From positions 127,067-191,066 of the forward strand of contig CBDDEE010000023.1 in the NCBI GenBank assembly GCA_965226855.1: DNA of 64,000 bases, in the 5' to 3' direction. Source of the DNA: JAUXJB01 sp965226855 (lineage in GTDB: Bacteria; Myxococcota_A; UBA9160; SZUA-336). A model generated the notes under the pieces. The model saw nothing but the letters and a program-made list of their open reading frames with translations. It did no database searches and was not told the origin of the DNA. Below are positions 54,900 through 63,950 of the stretch, piece after piece; within the stretch, counting starts at the first letter, position 1, and every line of letters begins with the position of its first letter. The position numbers were made by a program, and so were the translations under genes.

Positions 54900-55322
54900 G
54901 GCGCGCGGCCTACCTTCCGAGCCGCGTCATGAGTCTCCTCATAGTCCGAGTCATCGGCGTGTAGAATAGGCGCTCAGTTCGGCCCAACCTCATAATCCGG
55001 AGCTCGATGAGGCCCGCATCGAACCAGCCCGCGGCGTCCCAGCCGAATCATCACTCCGTCGCCGTTGAGAGCAGAGAACCAAATTGCCTTCTTGGTAATT
55101 TCCCACCGCTAACCTGGGAAGTCTTACAGGACGACCGAGAACCCGAGTTGATCTGGGCTTCCCCGCCGTAGTAGGTTGGTCACCGCGCAGTGTTGCTTGC
55201 TCCCTGTCGAGCCAGTTTCGCTGCTGTTTCTTGAATCGTACCTGCGTAGAATCGACCTTCGTCTCGCGATCGGCGGACGGCATAAGCTTCCTTTTCGCAG
55301 GCCCTTAGGGAAACGAGTTACC
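54900..55322. other. intergenic region between SulP and the FecR gene
   Basis: 423 bases between divergent genes, with lower GC than the flanks. No coding frame with family resemblance, no RNA gene and no clear sigma-70 promoter was recognised. Promoters for both flanking genes are expected here. Confidence 0.5.
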
Positions 55323-58300
55323 GTGTATTCCAGCGTTCTCGTTCGCATAACCTATCTTGCCCTCGCAATCGCCTTGGGGTTGCCGTGGGCTGCTAAAGCT
55401 CAGCGATGCGATCCACCCGCGGGCAGAGCTGCATCGGTCCAGGGGACCGTAGAGCTGCGAAGGGCGGGCACGACGCAGTGGCAGCCAGTCGCGCTCAATG
55501 ACGAGCTCTGCCCCGGTGACACGATCCGCGCGCTAGAGCGCAGCCGCGCAGACGTGATGCTGCTGAGCCAGTCGGTCCTCCGGATCCGCGCGAACACTAC
55601 GCTGACCCTCGAAGGCATTCGCGACGAGCAGAGCTACTTCGCAGATCTGCTCCAGGGGGCCGTGCACTTCTTCAGCCGGCAGGGAGACCGCAACCTGGAG
55701 GTGAATACACCGTTCACCGTCGCCGGTGTGCGCGGCACCGAGTTCTACGTGGCCGTCGAGGCGGACCGGACACTGCTCACGGTCTTCGAGGGCCGGGTGC
55801 TGGCTTCGAATGCCGCCGGGAGCCTCACTCTACGCGACGGCCAGTCGGCCGTGGCCGCGCGCGGAAGCGCGCCCCAGCTGCGCGTCGTGGCACGACCACG
55901 GGACGCCGTCCAGTGGGCGATCTACTACCTGCCGGTCGTCGACGTCCGGCCGGATGCGTTCCAGGGGAGGGTCCGTGAGTCCGCCCAGTACTACCTGCAA
56001 GGGGATCTCCAGCGGGCCTTCGACAGCCTCGAGGGCGTTCCGGACGGGGACGACCCGCGCTTCCTGACCTACCGAGCCACGCTGCTCCTCGCCGTGGGGA
56101 GCGTGGACGAGGCCCAGGCCGACATCGAGCGAGCGCTGGCGCGGTCCGCCAACGACAGCAACGCGCTCGCGCTCCAGACGATCATCGCCATCGCTCGGAA
56201 CGAGAACGAGAGGGCGCTCGAAGTCGCACGGAGAGCCGTACAGGCCGACCCCGACTCGGCGTCGGCGCTGATCGCACTCTCCTACGCCCAGCAGTCGAGC
56301 TTCGATCTGGACGGAGCGCGAGGCAGCCTCGAACGGGCAGTGCAGCAGGAGCCCGAGAACGCCCTGGCCTGGGCGCGTCTCGCCGAAATCCGTTCCTCCT
56401 TCGGCAACCTGAGCGATGCCCTCGCCGCGGCCCAGGAAGCGGCTCGCCTGCAGCCGAACCTCTCACGCACCCAGACGGTCCTCGGCTTCGCCTACTTGAC
56501 CCAGGTGAAGACCGACCAGGCCAAGGCAGCCTTCGAGAGGGCCATCACCCTCGACCAGGCGGACCCCCTCTCCCGGCTCGGCCTCGGCCTCGCCAAGATC
56601 CGCGAGGGCGACCTCGAGGCCGGCGGCCGCGACATCGAAGTCGCCGCCAGCCTCGACTCCAGCAACTCCCTCATCCGCAGCTACCTCGGCAAGACCTACT
56701 ACGAAGAGAAGCGCGAAGGCCAGGACGACCGCGAATACGCCATGGCCAAGCAGCTCGACCCCAACGACCCCACCCCCTGGTTCTACAGCGCGATCGCCAA
56801 ACAGACCACGAACCGCCCCGTCGAGGCCCTGCGCGACATCCAGAATGCCGTCGAGCTGAACGACAACCGCGCAGTGTACCGGTCACAGCTCCTGCTGGAC
56901 TCGGACCTCGCCGCGCGGAGCTCGAGCCAGGCTCGGATCTACAGTGACCTCGGCTTCCAGCATCTGGCCCTGGTGGAAGGCTGGCACTCGGTCAACACGG
57001 ATCCCACCAACTTCTCCGCCCACAGATTGCTGGCCGACTCCTACGCAGCCCGGCCTCTCGCCATGGGATCGCCAGGGTGAGCGAGCTGCTCCAGTCCCAG
57101 CTACTACAGCCGAGCAACCTCACGCCCATCCAGCCCCGGCTCGCGGAGAGCAGCCTGTTCCAGATCGCCGCGCAAGGCCCGGCAAGCCTCTCGTTCACCG
57201 AGTTCAATCCGCTGTTCAACCGAGATCGCGTCGCGGTTCAGGCTAGCGGGGGGGTCGCGGAGGACGACACGCAGTCCGGTGAGGGAATCGTTTCGGGCGT
57301 CTACCGGAACCTCTCGTTCAGTGGCGGCTACAGCAGCTTCACCACGGACGGCTACCGGGACAACAACGAACAGAAGGACCAGATTGCAAACGCGTTCGCG
57401 CAGGTAGAGGTCGGTCCCCAGACGAGCCTCCAGACCGAGTACAGATACAGGTACCGCGAGAACGGCGATCTGGGAGACCCGGTTCTTCGAGGGCGACTTT
57501 CGACCCTTCGCCGATGAGCAGGTGCGACAGCGCAGCATCCGCGGAGGTCTCCGCCACGCGTTCTCGCCCAACGCCACGGTGCTGGCGTCGTACATCTATC
57601 AGAAGAAGGATTCCGAGCTCGAAGACGCCCTCCCTGCCTTCGGTGTTCCCCTGATCAAGGTGGATCGCGACGAAAAAGCCCAGAGCAGCGAGGCTCAGTT
57701 CATTTACCGGTCGGATCCACTGGGCTGGCTCAACGGCCTGATCAAGAGCGTCAACGTAACGAGTGGCGCGGGGTACTTCGACGTCGACGTGGATGAGACC
57801 ACGATCCAGCAGATTATCCTGCTTCCGCCACCGTTCCCGCCTATCACGGTGATCACACCGCTGAAGCCCGACGTAGAACACACCAACTGGTACGTCTACT
57901 CGAACGTGTCCATGGCCCGGAACATCACCCTCACACTGGGGGTGAGCGCAGACTACTTCGAGCAGGACGACGGTGTGGATGATGAGAACGAGGTGAACTA
58001 CAAGTTTGGTCTCACTTGGAATCCGAGCGCGGTACCGGGCATGACCGTTCGCGCGGCGGCCTTCAAGGTGTTGAAGAGATCTCTGGTGACGGCACAGACC
58101 CTGGAGCCGACACAGGTCGCCGGTTTCAACCAGCTCTACGATGACGCCAACGCCACCAAGGCCAAGAGCTGGGGCGTGGCGGTCGATCAGAAGTTCAGCG
58201 AGAGTCTGTACGGAGGCCTCGAGTACTCCGGGAGGGATCTGGATGTTCCGTTCCGGGCCTTCGGCGTGATGGGGTTCACCACCCTGAAGGAAGACTGGGA

Positions 58301-58733
58301 CGAATACACGGGCCGCGCCTATCTCTTCTGGACGCCGCATGACTGGGTCGCCCTCAGCCTCGAATACACGTACGAGAAGTTCGAACGAACGCCTGACATC
58401 CCGTTCGCGTTCGAGGAGGTCAAGACCCACCGCGTTCCGCTGGGAATCCGATTCTTCCATCCGAGTGGGGTCAGCGCTTCGCTGAAGGCGACCTACCAGG
58501 ATCAGGACGGCGACTTCGAGAACCGGACCTTCCCGTTCATCCCCCGCTTCATTAGCGATGACGACAACTTCTGGGTCGTCGATGCGGCGATCCGCTACCG
58601 TCTACCGAAGCGCTACGGCTTCGTCACACCGTGGGTCGGTGCCGCTGCCTCGGAAGGAGGTGGCAAAGCCATCCAGTCTGGTGCTCTTTCGGCGATCGGC
58701 GGAAGGCAAATTCCGGCGAATACTGGTCACTAA
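55323..58733 (+). pseudogene. FecR-TPR-outer-membrane beta-barrel protein, broken by two frameshifts and truncated
   Basis: GTG at 55323, signal peptide VLVRITYLALAIALGLPWAA, FecR domain about 45-200 (FTVAGVRGTEFYVAVEADRT), TPR repeats about 220-560, then a beta-barrel. Relatives are one continuous protein of about 1200 residues. Here frame 1 stops at 57080 (after LLADSYAARP), the next frame (57077-57517) continues with VSELLQSQLLQPSNLTPIQP, and a third piece (57522-58733, back in frame 1) continues the barrel. Breakpoints lie near 57050-57060 and 57480-57490. The last barrel strands after RYGFVT (about 58625) are replaced by unrelated sequence. Either a true pseudogene or base-call errors for the frameshifts; the lost 3' end supports decay. 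Confidence 0.8.
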
Positions 58734-58737
58734 AACT

Positions 58738-58752
58738 GGCACTACGTGGCAC
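58738..58752 (+). repeat. short copy of the dispersed 10-bp-period repeat
   Basis: GGCACTACGTGGCAC lies directly after the truncated barrel gene and matches the core of the larger repeat copies at 59296, 61457 and 63688. Confidence 0.6.
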
Positions 58753-58914
58753 TGGCAGCGCCCGCCCCGAGCCACCATATTCTAGGGGCGTGGGGCCGTA
58801 GAGCGCTTCGCAAACGACCGTCGGTGGCCACTGTAGCGTAAACGGAACACCCACTAGGAAGCCGTTGGCGCAACCGCTCCCCCTGGAAATCGAGAGACGA
58901 GACTAGGACCGATA

Positions 58915-59169
58915 ATGTGGCTCGTTCCGCCCGTCGTGCGCGTCTCGTGGTGCACCCGGCTGCTGTGCGTGATTGCCCGCGAGCTTGTCGGCGCCGTGCG
59001 CGCCAACGTCACCATCGACTGGACGCTACGCGAGAACGTGCGCGCCGATCTCCGCCGTCTGGTCAAGCGCATCCTGCGCAAGTACGGCTATCCGCCGGAC
59101 AAGCAGGAGACCGCCACCAGAACCGTGATTGAACAGGCCGAAGTGCTGTCTGCGGGTTGGGCCGTTTGA
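58915..59169 (+). pseudogene. hsdR: C-terminal remnant of type I restriction enzyme subunit HsdR
   Basis: The 84-residue frame contains NVTIDWTLRENVRADLRRLV followed by KRILRKYGYPPDKQETATRT and VIEQAEVLSAGWA, the standard extreme C-terminus of HsdR proteins. The nuclease and helicase domains are absent; the first 20 residues do not match. No hsdM or hsdS is in the window. A relic of a lost type I restriction-modification locus. Confidence 0.8.
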
Positions 59170-59295
59170 CCGTTTCAGTTGGGTTTGCGGCGCACGTCCA
59201 GCACCGTCTTGACCGTCCGGCATTGGTCCGGAATACGTGTCGGTCATCTAGTGCTCAAGACGACGCATTCCGCTGTACCGTGAAGGGTCGTTTCT

Positions 59296-59462
59296 CTGGG
59301 AGGACGGTGAAAGTGCCGTGAATCGGACGGTGAAAGCGCCGCAAAAAACGTGGCAAAAACAGGCACCACGCGGCATCAGACGGCCGTAGGTGGCACTAGG
59401 CGGCACTACGCGGCACCTCGTGGCACAAGGGAGACCACTAGAGATTAGTGGGTGTGGGGACC
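59296..59462 (+). repeat. dispersed repeat element, copy A
   Basis: Starts CTGGGAGGACGGTGAAAGTG, then GTGAATCGGACGGTGAAAGC, then an A-rich tract and 10-bp-period units GGCACTAGGC, GGCACTACGC, GGCACCTCGT, and ends with ACCACTAGAGATTAGTGGGT. The same order recurs in copies at 61457 and 63688 and, inverted, around 61680. No coding content. The 126 bases before it (59170-59295) show nothing. Confidence 0.75.
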
Positions 59463-59476
59463 CGGCTTTCGAATGA

Positions 59477-59726
59477 GATCGGGTTACGTTCACAAAGGGT
59501 GACTGCAAGATTTACAATTCCTCTCCTGGCGTAGCTCGTGCTTTTTTGCGGGAAATGTGGAACTCCGCTGACATGTGAACTAGTAGAGGAAGAATGGGAC
59601 GGCCTCCCGTTCATCCTCTTGTACATCAGCACGCTCGATAATCCCGACGACTATGTTCCGGATCGACATTGGTATCATAAACTCGGGATTGCATGGTTCG
59701 AAGTCGCCGACGATCTGCCGCACTAA
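59477..59726 (+). pseudogene. GFA/CENP-V family protein remnant, frameshifted
   Basis: Two frames together give the zinc-binding GFA fold: VTFTKGDCKIYNSSPGVARA up to a run of six T (59542-59547), then, one frame over, FCGKCGTPLTCELVEEEWDG and a normal ending DDYVPDRHWYHKL...ADDLPH. One T fewer would restore the frame. The N-terminal part, with the first Cys ligands, is missing. Relatives are glutathione-dependent formaldehyde-activating-like proteins. Confidence 0.72.
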
Positions 59727-59750
59727 CGCCGTGGAGACAGCAACTAGAAA

Positions 59751-60005
59751 TCATATTACGCGAGATGGAGCTCGACGGTCGTCGGCACGTGTTCTGTACG
59801 TGTCGACCTTGCCGTAGAGGAGCGGCATGATGCTCTCCTTGCCGGACTTGCGGCCCGTCGTGAAGAGCAGTAGGGTCGGCAGCGGCCCGGGCCCTCCGCC
59901 GACGGTGGAGTCCCAGAGGTGGGCGGCGTTGCCATCCTCGAGATAGAGCTTTCGGTGGTTTGCAATCCAGCCCCTCTCGCTGGCCTCGATGATCGGGTCA
60001 CTCAT
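59751..60005 (-). pseudogene. truncated deazaflavin-dependent nitroreductase (DDN family)
   Basis: MSDPIIEASERGWIANHRKL and LPTLLLFTTGRKSGKESIMP are the N-terminal half of DDN/F420-type nitroreductases. After LLYGKV (about 59805) the sequence changes to an unrelated tail and stops, so the cofactor-binding C-terminal half is lost. Confidence 0.75.
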
Positions 60006-60187
60006 GGTCGTTTGCTCCTCTTCGTCCCCCGGGAGGTCTCGCCTAGATCGCGGAGCGGCCGGCGGGGCTCGGCCCCACCGGTAGCACTTCCGCCCCGCGG
60101 CCGCGCGGGCGGCGGCGCTAGGATGAGGGTCGGGTCGGCGCGGCCCGCCGCCCCAAGCCTGTAGAGCACCGCAGAGGAGACCCCACG

Positions 60188-60622
60188 ATGGACCTGACCG
60201 AGCTCGAAAAACGCATCACCCGCATCGAAGACATCGAGGCGATCAAACAGCTCAAGGCGCGCTACTGCGAGATCTGCGACGACCTCCACAACCCCGACCG
60301 GGTGACTTCGGTCTTCGCCGAAGACGGCATCTGGGAGGGGGCCGACTTCGGTCAGGCCAAGGGGCACGCGGCGATCCGCGAACTCTTCGCCGGCTTTCGC
60401 AACAACTTCAGCTTCTCGCAGCACAACATCACGAACCCCATCATCGAGGTCGACGGCGACCGCGCCACCGGCATCTGGTACCTCTCGGGCCCGTGGACCA
60501 CCGCCGAGAACGGCGAAGAGAAGTGGATGGCGCTGCGCTACGACGACGACTACGTGAAGATCAATGGCGAGTGGAAGTACCAGCACCTGCGCGTCGAGCT
60601 CCGCATGACCGCCGACCGCTAG
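60188..60622 (+). CDS. NTF2-like / SnoaL-type nuclear transport factor 2 family protein
   Basis: 144 residues, complete. Opens with a helix (ITRIEDIEAIKQLKARYCEI), then the cone-shaped fold with VTSVFAEDGIWEGADFGQAK, SQHNITNPIIEVDGDRATG and KWMALRYDDDYVKINGEWKY. Members serve as dehydratases, isomerases or binding proteins. It is the only intact gene among remnants, preceded by GCAGAGGAGA as ribosome binding site. Its stop overlaps the VOC remnant's stop. Confidence 0.88.
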   Translation: MDLTELEKRITRIEDIEAIKQLKARYCEICDDLHNPDRVTSVFAEDGIWEGADFGQAKGHAAIRELFAGFRNNFSFSQHNITNPIIEVDGDRATGIWYLSGPWTTAENGEEKWMALRYDDDYVKINGEWKYQHLRVELRMTADR

Positions 60623-60925
60623 GCCTCGGGCCTCGCCGGCCACTTCGCAGGGTGGATCTCGAGGAGCTCGATCAGGGTGCCGTCGGAGTCTTTGCAGGTA
60701 GCGATCGTCACCATCCCCGCCTCGCCTTGGGCGGGCGGGGAGAGGAACTCGACGCCCCTCCGCGCAGAGCGCGTCGTAGGCTCCGCGCAGGTCGCGGGTG
60801 AGCAGGCACAGGCGAACCAAGCCGAGGTCGCCGCTCGCGAGCGGGCCCGACGGGTCGCTGGGCGGCGCGCCCGCCTCGAACTCCGTCAGGTCGAGGAAGA
60901 CCCCGGCAACGGACGGCTTTATGAA
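60619..60925 (-). pseudogene. VOC (glyoxalase/dioxygenase-fold) protein remnant, frameshifted
   Basis: Minus-strand translation gives VFLDLTEFEAGAPPSDPSGP and DLGLVRLCLLTRDLRGAYDA, then after a frameshift near 60755-60765 VEFLSPPAQGEAGMVTIATC and DSDGTLIELLEIHPAKW to a normal stop. Together they form the C-terminal VOC module; the N-terminal module is missing beyond about 60925. Confidence 0.72.
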
Positions 60926-61209
60926 GTCAGCTTTGCGGCCGAGGAGGAATTCGGCGCCTTTTGCAATGGAGCAATCCGAGTTTGTGTTCCTGTCGAGAAG
61001 GTCAATTTTGGTCAGTCATCGATCAGCGAGACCTGCCAGAATGATGGACTGGCTTTTTCTTCGCTGTGATGCGGGGCTTTGGTACGCCCCGGCCCCATAG
61101 CGCCGGATGGTTACGTAAGTAGGGCGCAGGGTAGGGTGGCTAAACGAAATAGTAAAATCCAGCAGTTTGAGCGGTTGAGGCTGGGTTCGATTCCCGCAGC
61201 TGTTCCGGG
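60926..61209. other. non-coding stretch between remnants
   Basis: About 280 bases with lower GC than the core genome and no family-matching frame. It includes GGTTCGATTCCCGC near 61187, which resembles a tRNA T-arm, but no matching acceptor strand was found. Confidence 0.4.
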
Positions 61210-61330
61210 CTATACGGGGACGACCGCTACGGCCTCGACCTCGATCAGGATGTGCGGCTGGAAGAGACTCTGCACACCGACCAAGGTTGCGGCCGGTGAC
61301 GACTCGCGATCCTTGAATACGAGGCCCCAT
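61210..61330 (-). pseudogene. RidA-family C-terminal remnant
   Basis: Minus-strand AFAGWGLVFKDRESSPAATL, then VGVQSLFQPHILIEVEAVAV and a stop, matches the last 35-40 residues of RidA proteins (PAATLVGV, the binding-site end IEVEA). The rest is absent. The 126 bases from here to copy B (61331-61456) hold no recognisable gene. Confidence 0.65.
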
Positions 61331-61456
61331 CCAGCGAAAGCGTCTGCCTCCTTCCCGAACCTCGACCGCGCACGTACCGCGCGCAGCGGAGACCGGTGAA
61401 AGCGCGCTTCTGTGCCGGTCATTGTTCCTTGAGGGCGCGTGCCGGGGCGCCCGTCA

Positions 61457-61659
61457 GCGCCGCCAAAAACGGGACAAAACGCGGCACTAGGCGGCATTAG
61501 CCGGCCGCAATTGGCACTACGTGGCACAAGGCCTCGAGCACTAGATCTAGTGGGTGTAGGGACGCCGCCTCGTTTCCCTCCTGCGCGCCTCGCGGCAGGG
61601 CCCGTGCGGCTGCGCGCGCGGCACCCCCTTTGAGGTAGGGGGATTAGTTTCCCAGCGCT
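61457..61659 (+). repeat. dispersed repeat element, copy B
   Basis: From GCGCCGCCAAAAACGGGACA through GCACTACGTGGCAC, CACTAGATCTAGTGGGTGTA and a GC-rich tail to CCCAGCGCT. Nearly identical over its whole length to copy C (63728-63950). Copy C has two additional 10-bp units, so B and C differ by repeat number. Confidence 0.9.
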
Positions 61660-61671
61660 TTCATCCCACCC

Positions 61672-61733
61672 CCGGCATCTGTTTAATCTAGTGGTCTCTC
61701 TTGTGCCGCGAGGTGCCACGTAGTGCCGCCTAG
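61672..61733 (-). repeat. dispersed repeat, inverted copy D (left part, split by IS5)
   Basis: The reverse complement matches copy A: CACTAGGCGGCACTACGTGG, then CACCTCGCGGCACAAG and GAGACCACTAGATTA. It continues at 63005-63028 beyond the insertion sequence, so the IS interrupted it. Lies tail to tail with copy B. Confidence 0.75.
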
Positions 61734-63004
61734 CAGGCTGCGGAGAAAGTGACTGGGTTGGGCGGGACGCCTCTGACGGGAGGCGTGCCGAGCAGGGAGA
61801 GGGATCGCCGTTCCCGGTACGAACCGGTTCGGTGTCGCACGGGTAGATCTTGCGGGATCATGAGCTATGTCGCCTCCAACAGGTTGCGGATACGGACCAG
61901 GTTGTAGGCCGCAGCAGTGAAGGTGAAGACCCAGCCGACCCGATCCGTGCCCCGGTGCCGGGTCTTGCGCATCAAGCCCACCGTCTTCATCCAGCCAAAC
62001 ACCTCCTCCACCCGTTTGCGGAAGCGCTGGCTCACCTCGTAGCCCGGGTGTCCTGTGGTCCTTCGATCGATCGCGCTTCGGCGGTTCGTCGTGTTCTGTG
62101 CCACGTGCGGGGTAACGCTCCAGGCCCGAAGCGCCTGCACAAAGCTCTTGGCGTCGTAGCCCTTGTCTCCAGCCAGGGTGATCCGGCGAGCGCCCCCCAG
62201 ACCCAGCACCATCTCGAGAGCCGCTTCGCGCTCCGCATACCCCGACGCCTGAGTGAGCTTCGCCGCCACCACCAGGCCGTTGCGGTTCTCCGTCACGACG
62301 TGTCCCTGATACGCGAGCCGCGCGCCCTGGCCCCTCATCCCCGCCAGTCGGGCGTCCGGATCCGTCCTCGACGCATGCGTCTGGTTGCTCCGCTTCTCGC
62401 CCCGGAAGTTGACCGTCGGGTTGCCCGGGTCGTCATCGTCCCTGCGCTTCTCGTCCTTGCGCACGAAGCTCTTCTGGCTCGCCCACGCCTCGATCAGCGT
62501 CCCGTCCACCGTGAAGTGCTCCGATGACACCAACCCCTCCGACTCCGCCTGCGCCAGCACCGCCTCGAAGAAATGCTGAGCGATCTCGCCCTTCAGCAGC
62601 CGTTCCCGATTCTTGGTGAACACCGTCGCGCTGAACACCTCATCGTCCAGCTCCAGGCCCACGAACCAGCGGTAGAGCAGGTTGTAGTCGATCTGCTCGA
62701 TCAGCTGGCGCTCGCTCCGGATCGTGTACAGCACCTGCAACAGCAGCGCCCGCAACAGCTGCTCCGGCGGGACCGACGGTCGGCCGACCCCTTTGGCGTA
62801 GATACCATCGAAGCGTCGCGACAGCTGCTCCAGCGCCGCGTCCACCAGTCGCCGGATCGCTCGAAGCGGATGGTCCTCGGGAATCCGGGACTCCAGCGAT
62901 ACGTAGCTGAAGATCCCACCCTGGAGCGTCTGCGGTCCTCTCACATCTCCCCCTTGGGGCTTCCCTCAAAGGTACCCTTCGATGAGGAGTTTTTCAGCAG
63001 CCTG
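61734..63004 (-). mobile_element. IS5-family insertion sequence, complete, with CTAG target duplication
   Basis: 1271 bp. Left end CAGGCTGCGGAGAAA and right end (reverse complement) CAGGCTGCTGAAAAA form imperfect inverted repeats. CTAG flanks both ends (61730-61733 and 63005-63008), as expected for a 4-bp YTAR target duplication. It carries one intact transposase gene and sits inside copy D of the dispersed repeat. Confidence 0.88.
61865..62944 (-). CDS. IS5-family transposase
   Basis: 359 residues, complete DDE-type transposase. N-terminal DUF772-type domain (GGIFSYVSLESRIPEDHPLR, SVPPEQLLRALLLQVLYTIR), catalytic Asp in FTVDGTLIEAWAS, second Asp in TLAGDKGYDAKSF, and Glu in the C-terminal FRKRVEEVFGWMKTVGLMRK (YREK-like). 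The gene looks functional. Codon use is close to the host. Confidence 0.95.
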   Translation of the reverse strand: MRGPQTLQGGIFSYVSLESRIPEDHPLRAIRRLVDAALEQLSRRFDGIYAKGVGRPSVPPEQLLRALLLQVLYTIRSERQLIEQIDYNLLYRWFVGLELDDEVFSATVFTKNRERLLKGEIAQHFFEAVLAQAESEGLVSSEHFTVDGTLIEAWASQKSFVRKDEKRRDDDDPGNPTVNFRGEKRSNQTHASRTDPDARLAGMRGQGARLAYQGHVVTENRNGLVVAAKLTQASGYAEREAALEMVLGLGGARRITLAGDKGYDAKSFVQALRAWSVTPHVAQNTTNRRSAIDRRTTGHPGYEVSQRFRKRVEEVFGWMKTVGLMRKTRHRGTDRVGWVFTFTAAAYNLVRIRNLLEAT

Positions 63005-63028
63005 CTAGTGCCAGTTACGGCCGTAGGC
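63005..63028 (-). repeat. dispersed repeat, inverted copy D (right part)
   Basis: CTAGTGCCAGTTACGGCCGT continues the inverted copy that is interrupted by the IS5 element; joining 61733 to 63009 restores the pattern of copy A (GGCCGTA..TGGCACTAGG on the opposite strand). Confidence 0.65.
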
Positions 63029-63170
63029 TCTCGCTGTTGGTGCCGCTCGGGCTGGCGTTGGTCCTCGGCAAGGTCTTCTGCAGCCACCTGTGCCCGATGC
63101 GCCTCTCGCCGGCAAGCCGGCGCGCTCAATGACGTCAAAAAGAAGAAGATCCAGTCAACATTGAAGTGGC

Positions 63171-63360
63171 TAGAACGGTTCTACGGAGGAATAAGTGGAT
63201 GGTCCGCTCCCAGCGACGAGATGTTGGAGGTGCCCCGGTAGCCCGTTCTTCACCTCATGCCCGTCCAGAGTGCCGCTCATACTGACATCCGTCAGCCAAT
63301 CAAGGTGCATGAAGATCTGATAGAGGAACCCGTTGATTGCCGCGGGACCACCGGAACTGC
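63171..63360 (-). pseudogene. unidentified remnant (possible defence-gene fragment)
   Basis: Minus-strand frame without a usable start gives PAAINGFLYQIFMHLDWLTD, then VSMSGTLDGHEVKNGLPGHL and a stop at 63171. It looks like real protein rather than noise, and its opening resembles N-termini of some large ATPase/nuclease defence proteins, but I cannot name a family. On the plus strand 63120-63240 has a Lys-rich frame (DVKKKKIQSTLKWLERFYGG) with no clear match. Confidence 0.35.
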
Positions 63361-63687
63361 GTCATCTCCCACTCCCGCCGCGTAGCGAAGCCTTGGTCGA
63401 CCCAACGAGCCCCGCCTGCAACCGAGCGAGGTGCCACAACAACCGCGGTCCCCGGATCAACGAACCGCGGCAACGGTCCATGGCCTGTCGACGCTCAAAC
63501 AAGTCGTGCAGGCGCACCGCTATCTCAAACGATGCACATGCAACCGGCGGGCGCTGAGGACCGCCTGACATTGGGTGTACCGCGCCAGCATCCGACCCAA
63601 CCATCGCCCGTTAGGGGCGCGTACCCGTAACGTCCGTTTCTCGAGCGCGAAGCACGTGGGCAGCTACCAATTGATCGGGTCCGAGTT
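63361..63687. other. non-coding stretch before copy C
   Basis: About 330 bases with short open frames on both strands but no recognisable motif, RNA gene or repeat. Confidence 0.45.
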
Positions 63688-63950
63688 CTGGGAGGACGCT
63701 GAAAATGTCACGAATCGGACGGTAAAAGCGCCGCCAAAAACGGGTCAAAACGCGGCACTAGGCGGAATTAGCCGGCCGCAATTGGCACTACGCGGCACTA
63801 CGTGGCACTACGTGGCACAAGCCTCGAGCACTAGATCTAGCGGGTGTAGGGACGCCGCCTCGTTTCCCTCCTGCGCGCCTCGCGGCAGGGCCCGTGCGGC
63901 TGCGCGCGCGGCACCCCCTCTAAGGTAGGGGGGGTTATTTCCCCAGCGCT
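63688..63950 (+). repeat. dispersed repeat element, copy C
   Basis: Starts CTGGGAGGACGCTGAAAATG (like copy A) and from 63728 runs parallel to copy B up to CCCAGCGCT at 63950. It contains three consecutive 10-bp units GCACTACG[C/T]G at about 63785-63815, against one in copy B. Confidence 0.9.

Noticed and set aside
54900..55322. Riboswitch or small RNA between SulP and the FecR gene
   Set aside because: No conserved aptamer motif or strong terminator hairpin could be recognised.
57050..57490. Programmed frameshifting in the FecR-barrel gene
   Set aside because: No slippery heptamer or downstream structure is evident at either break, and the 3' end is also lost, so decay or sequence error is simpler.
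58917..59132. Second frame across the hsdR remnant
   Set aside because: Arg-rich shadow; the frame at 58915 carries the HsdR motifs.
61180..61215. tRNA-like T-arm GGTTCGATTCCCGC
   Set aside because: No matching acceptor or D/anticodon arms upstream and no CCA; could be an old att-site tRNA scrap but not supportable as a gene.
63785..63815. CRISPR-like short repeats
   Set aside because: Units are 10 bp with no spacers; a VNTR, not a CRISPR array, and no cas genes are present.
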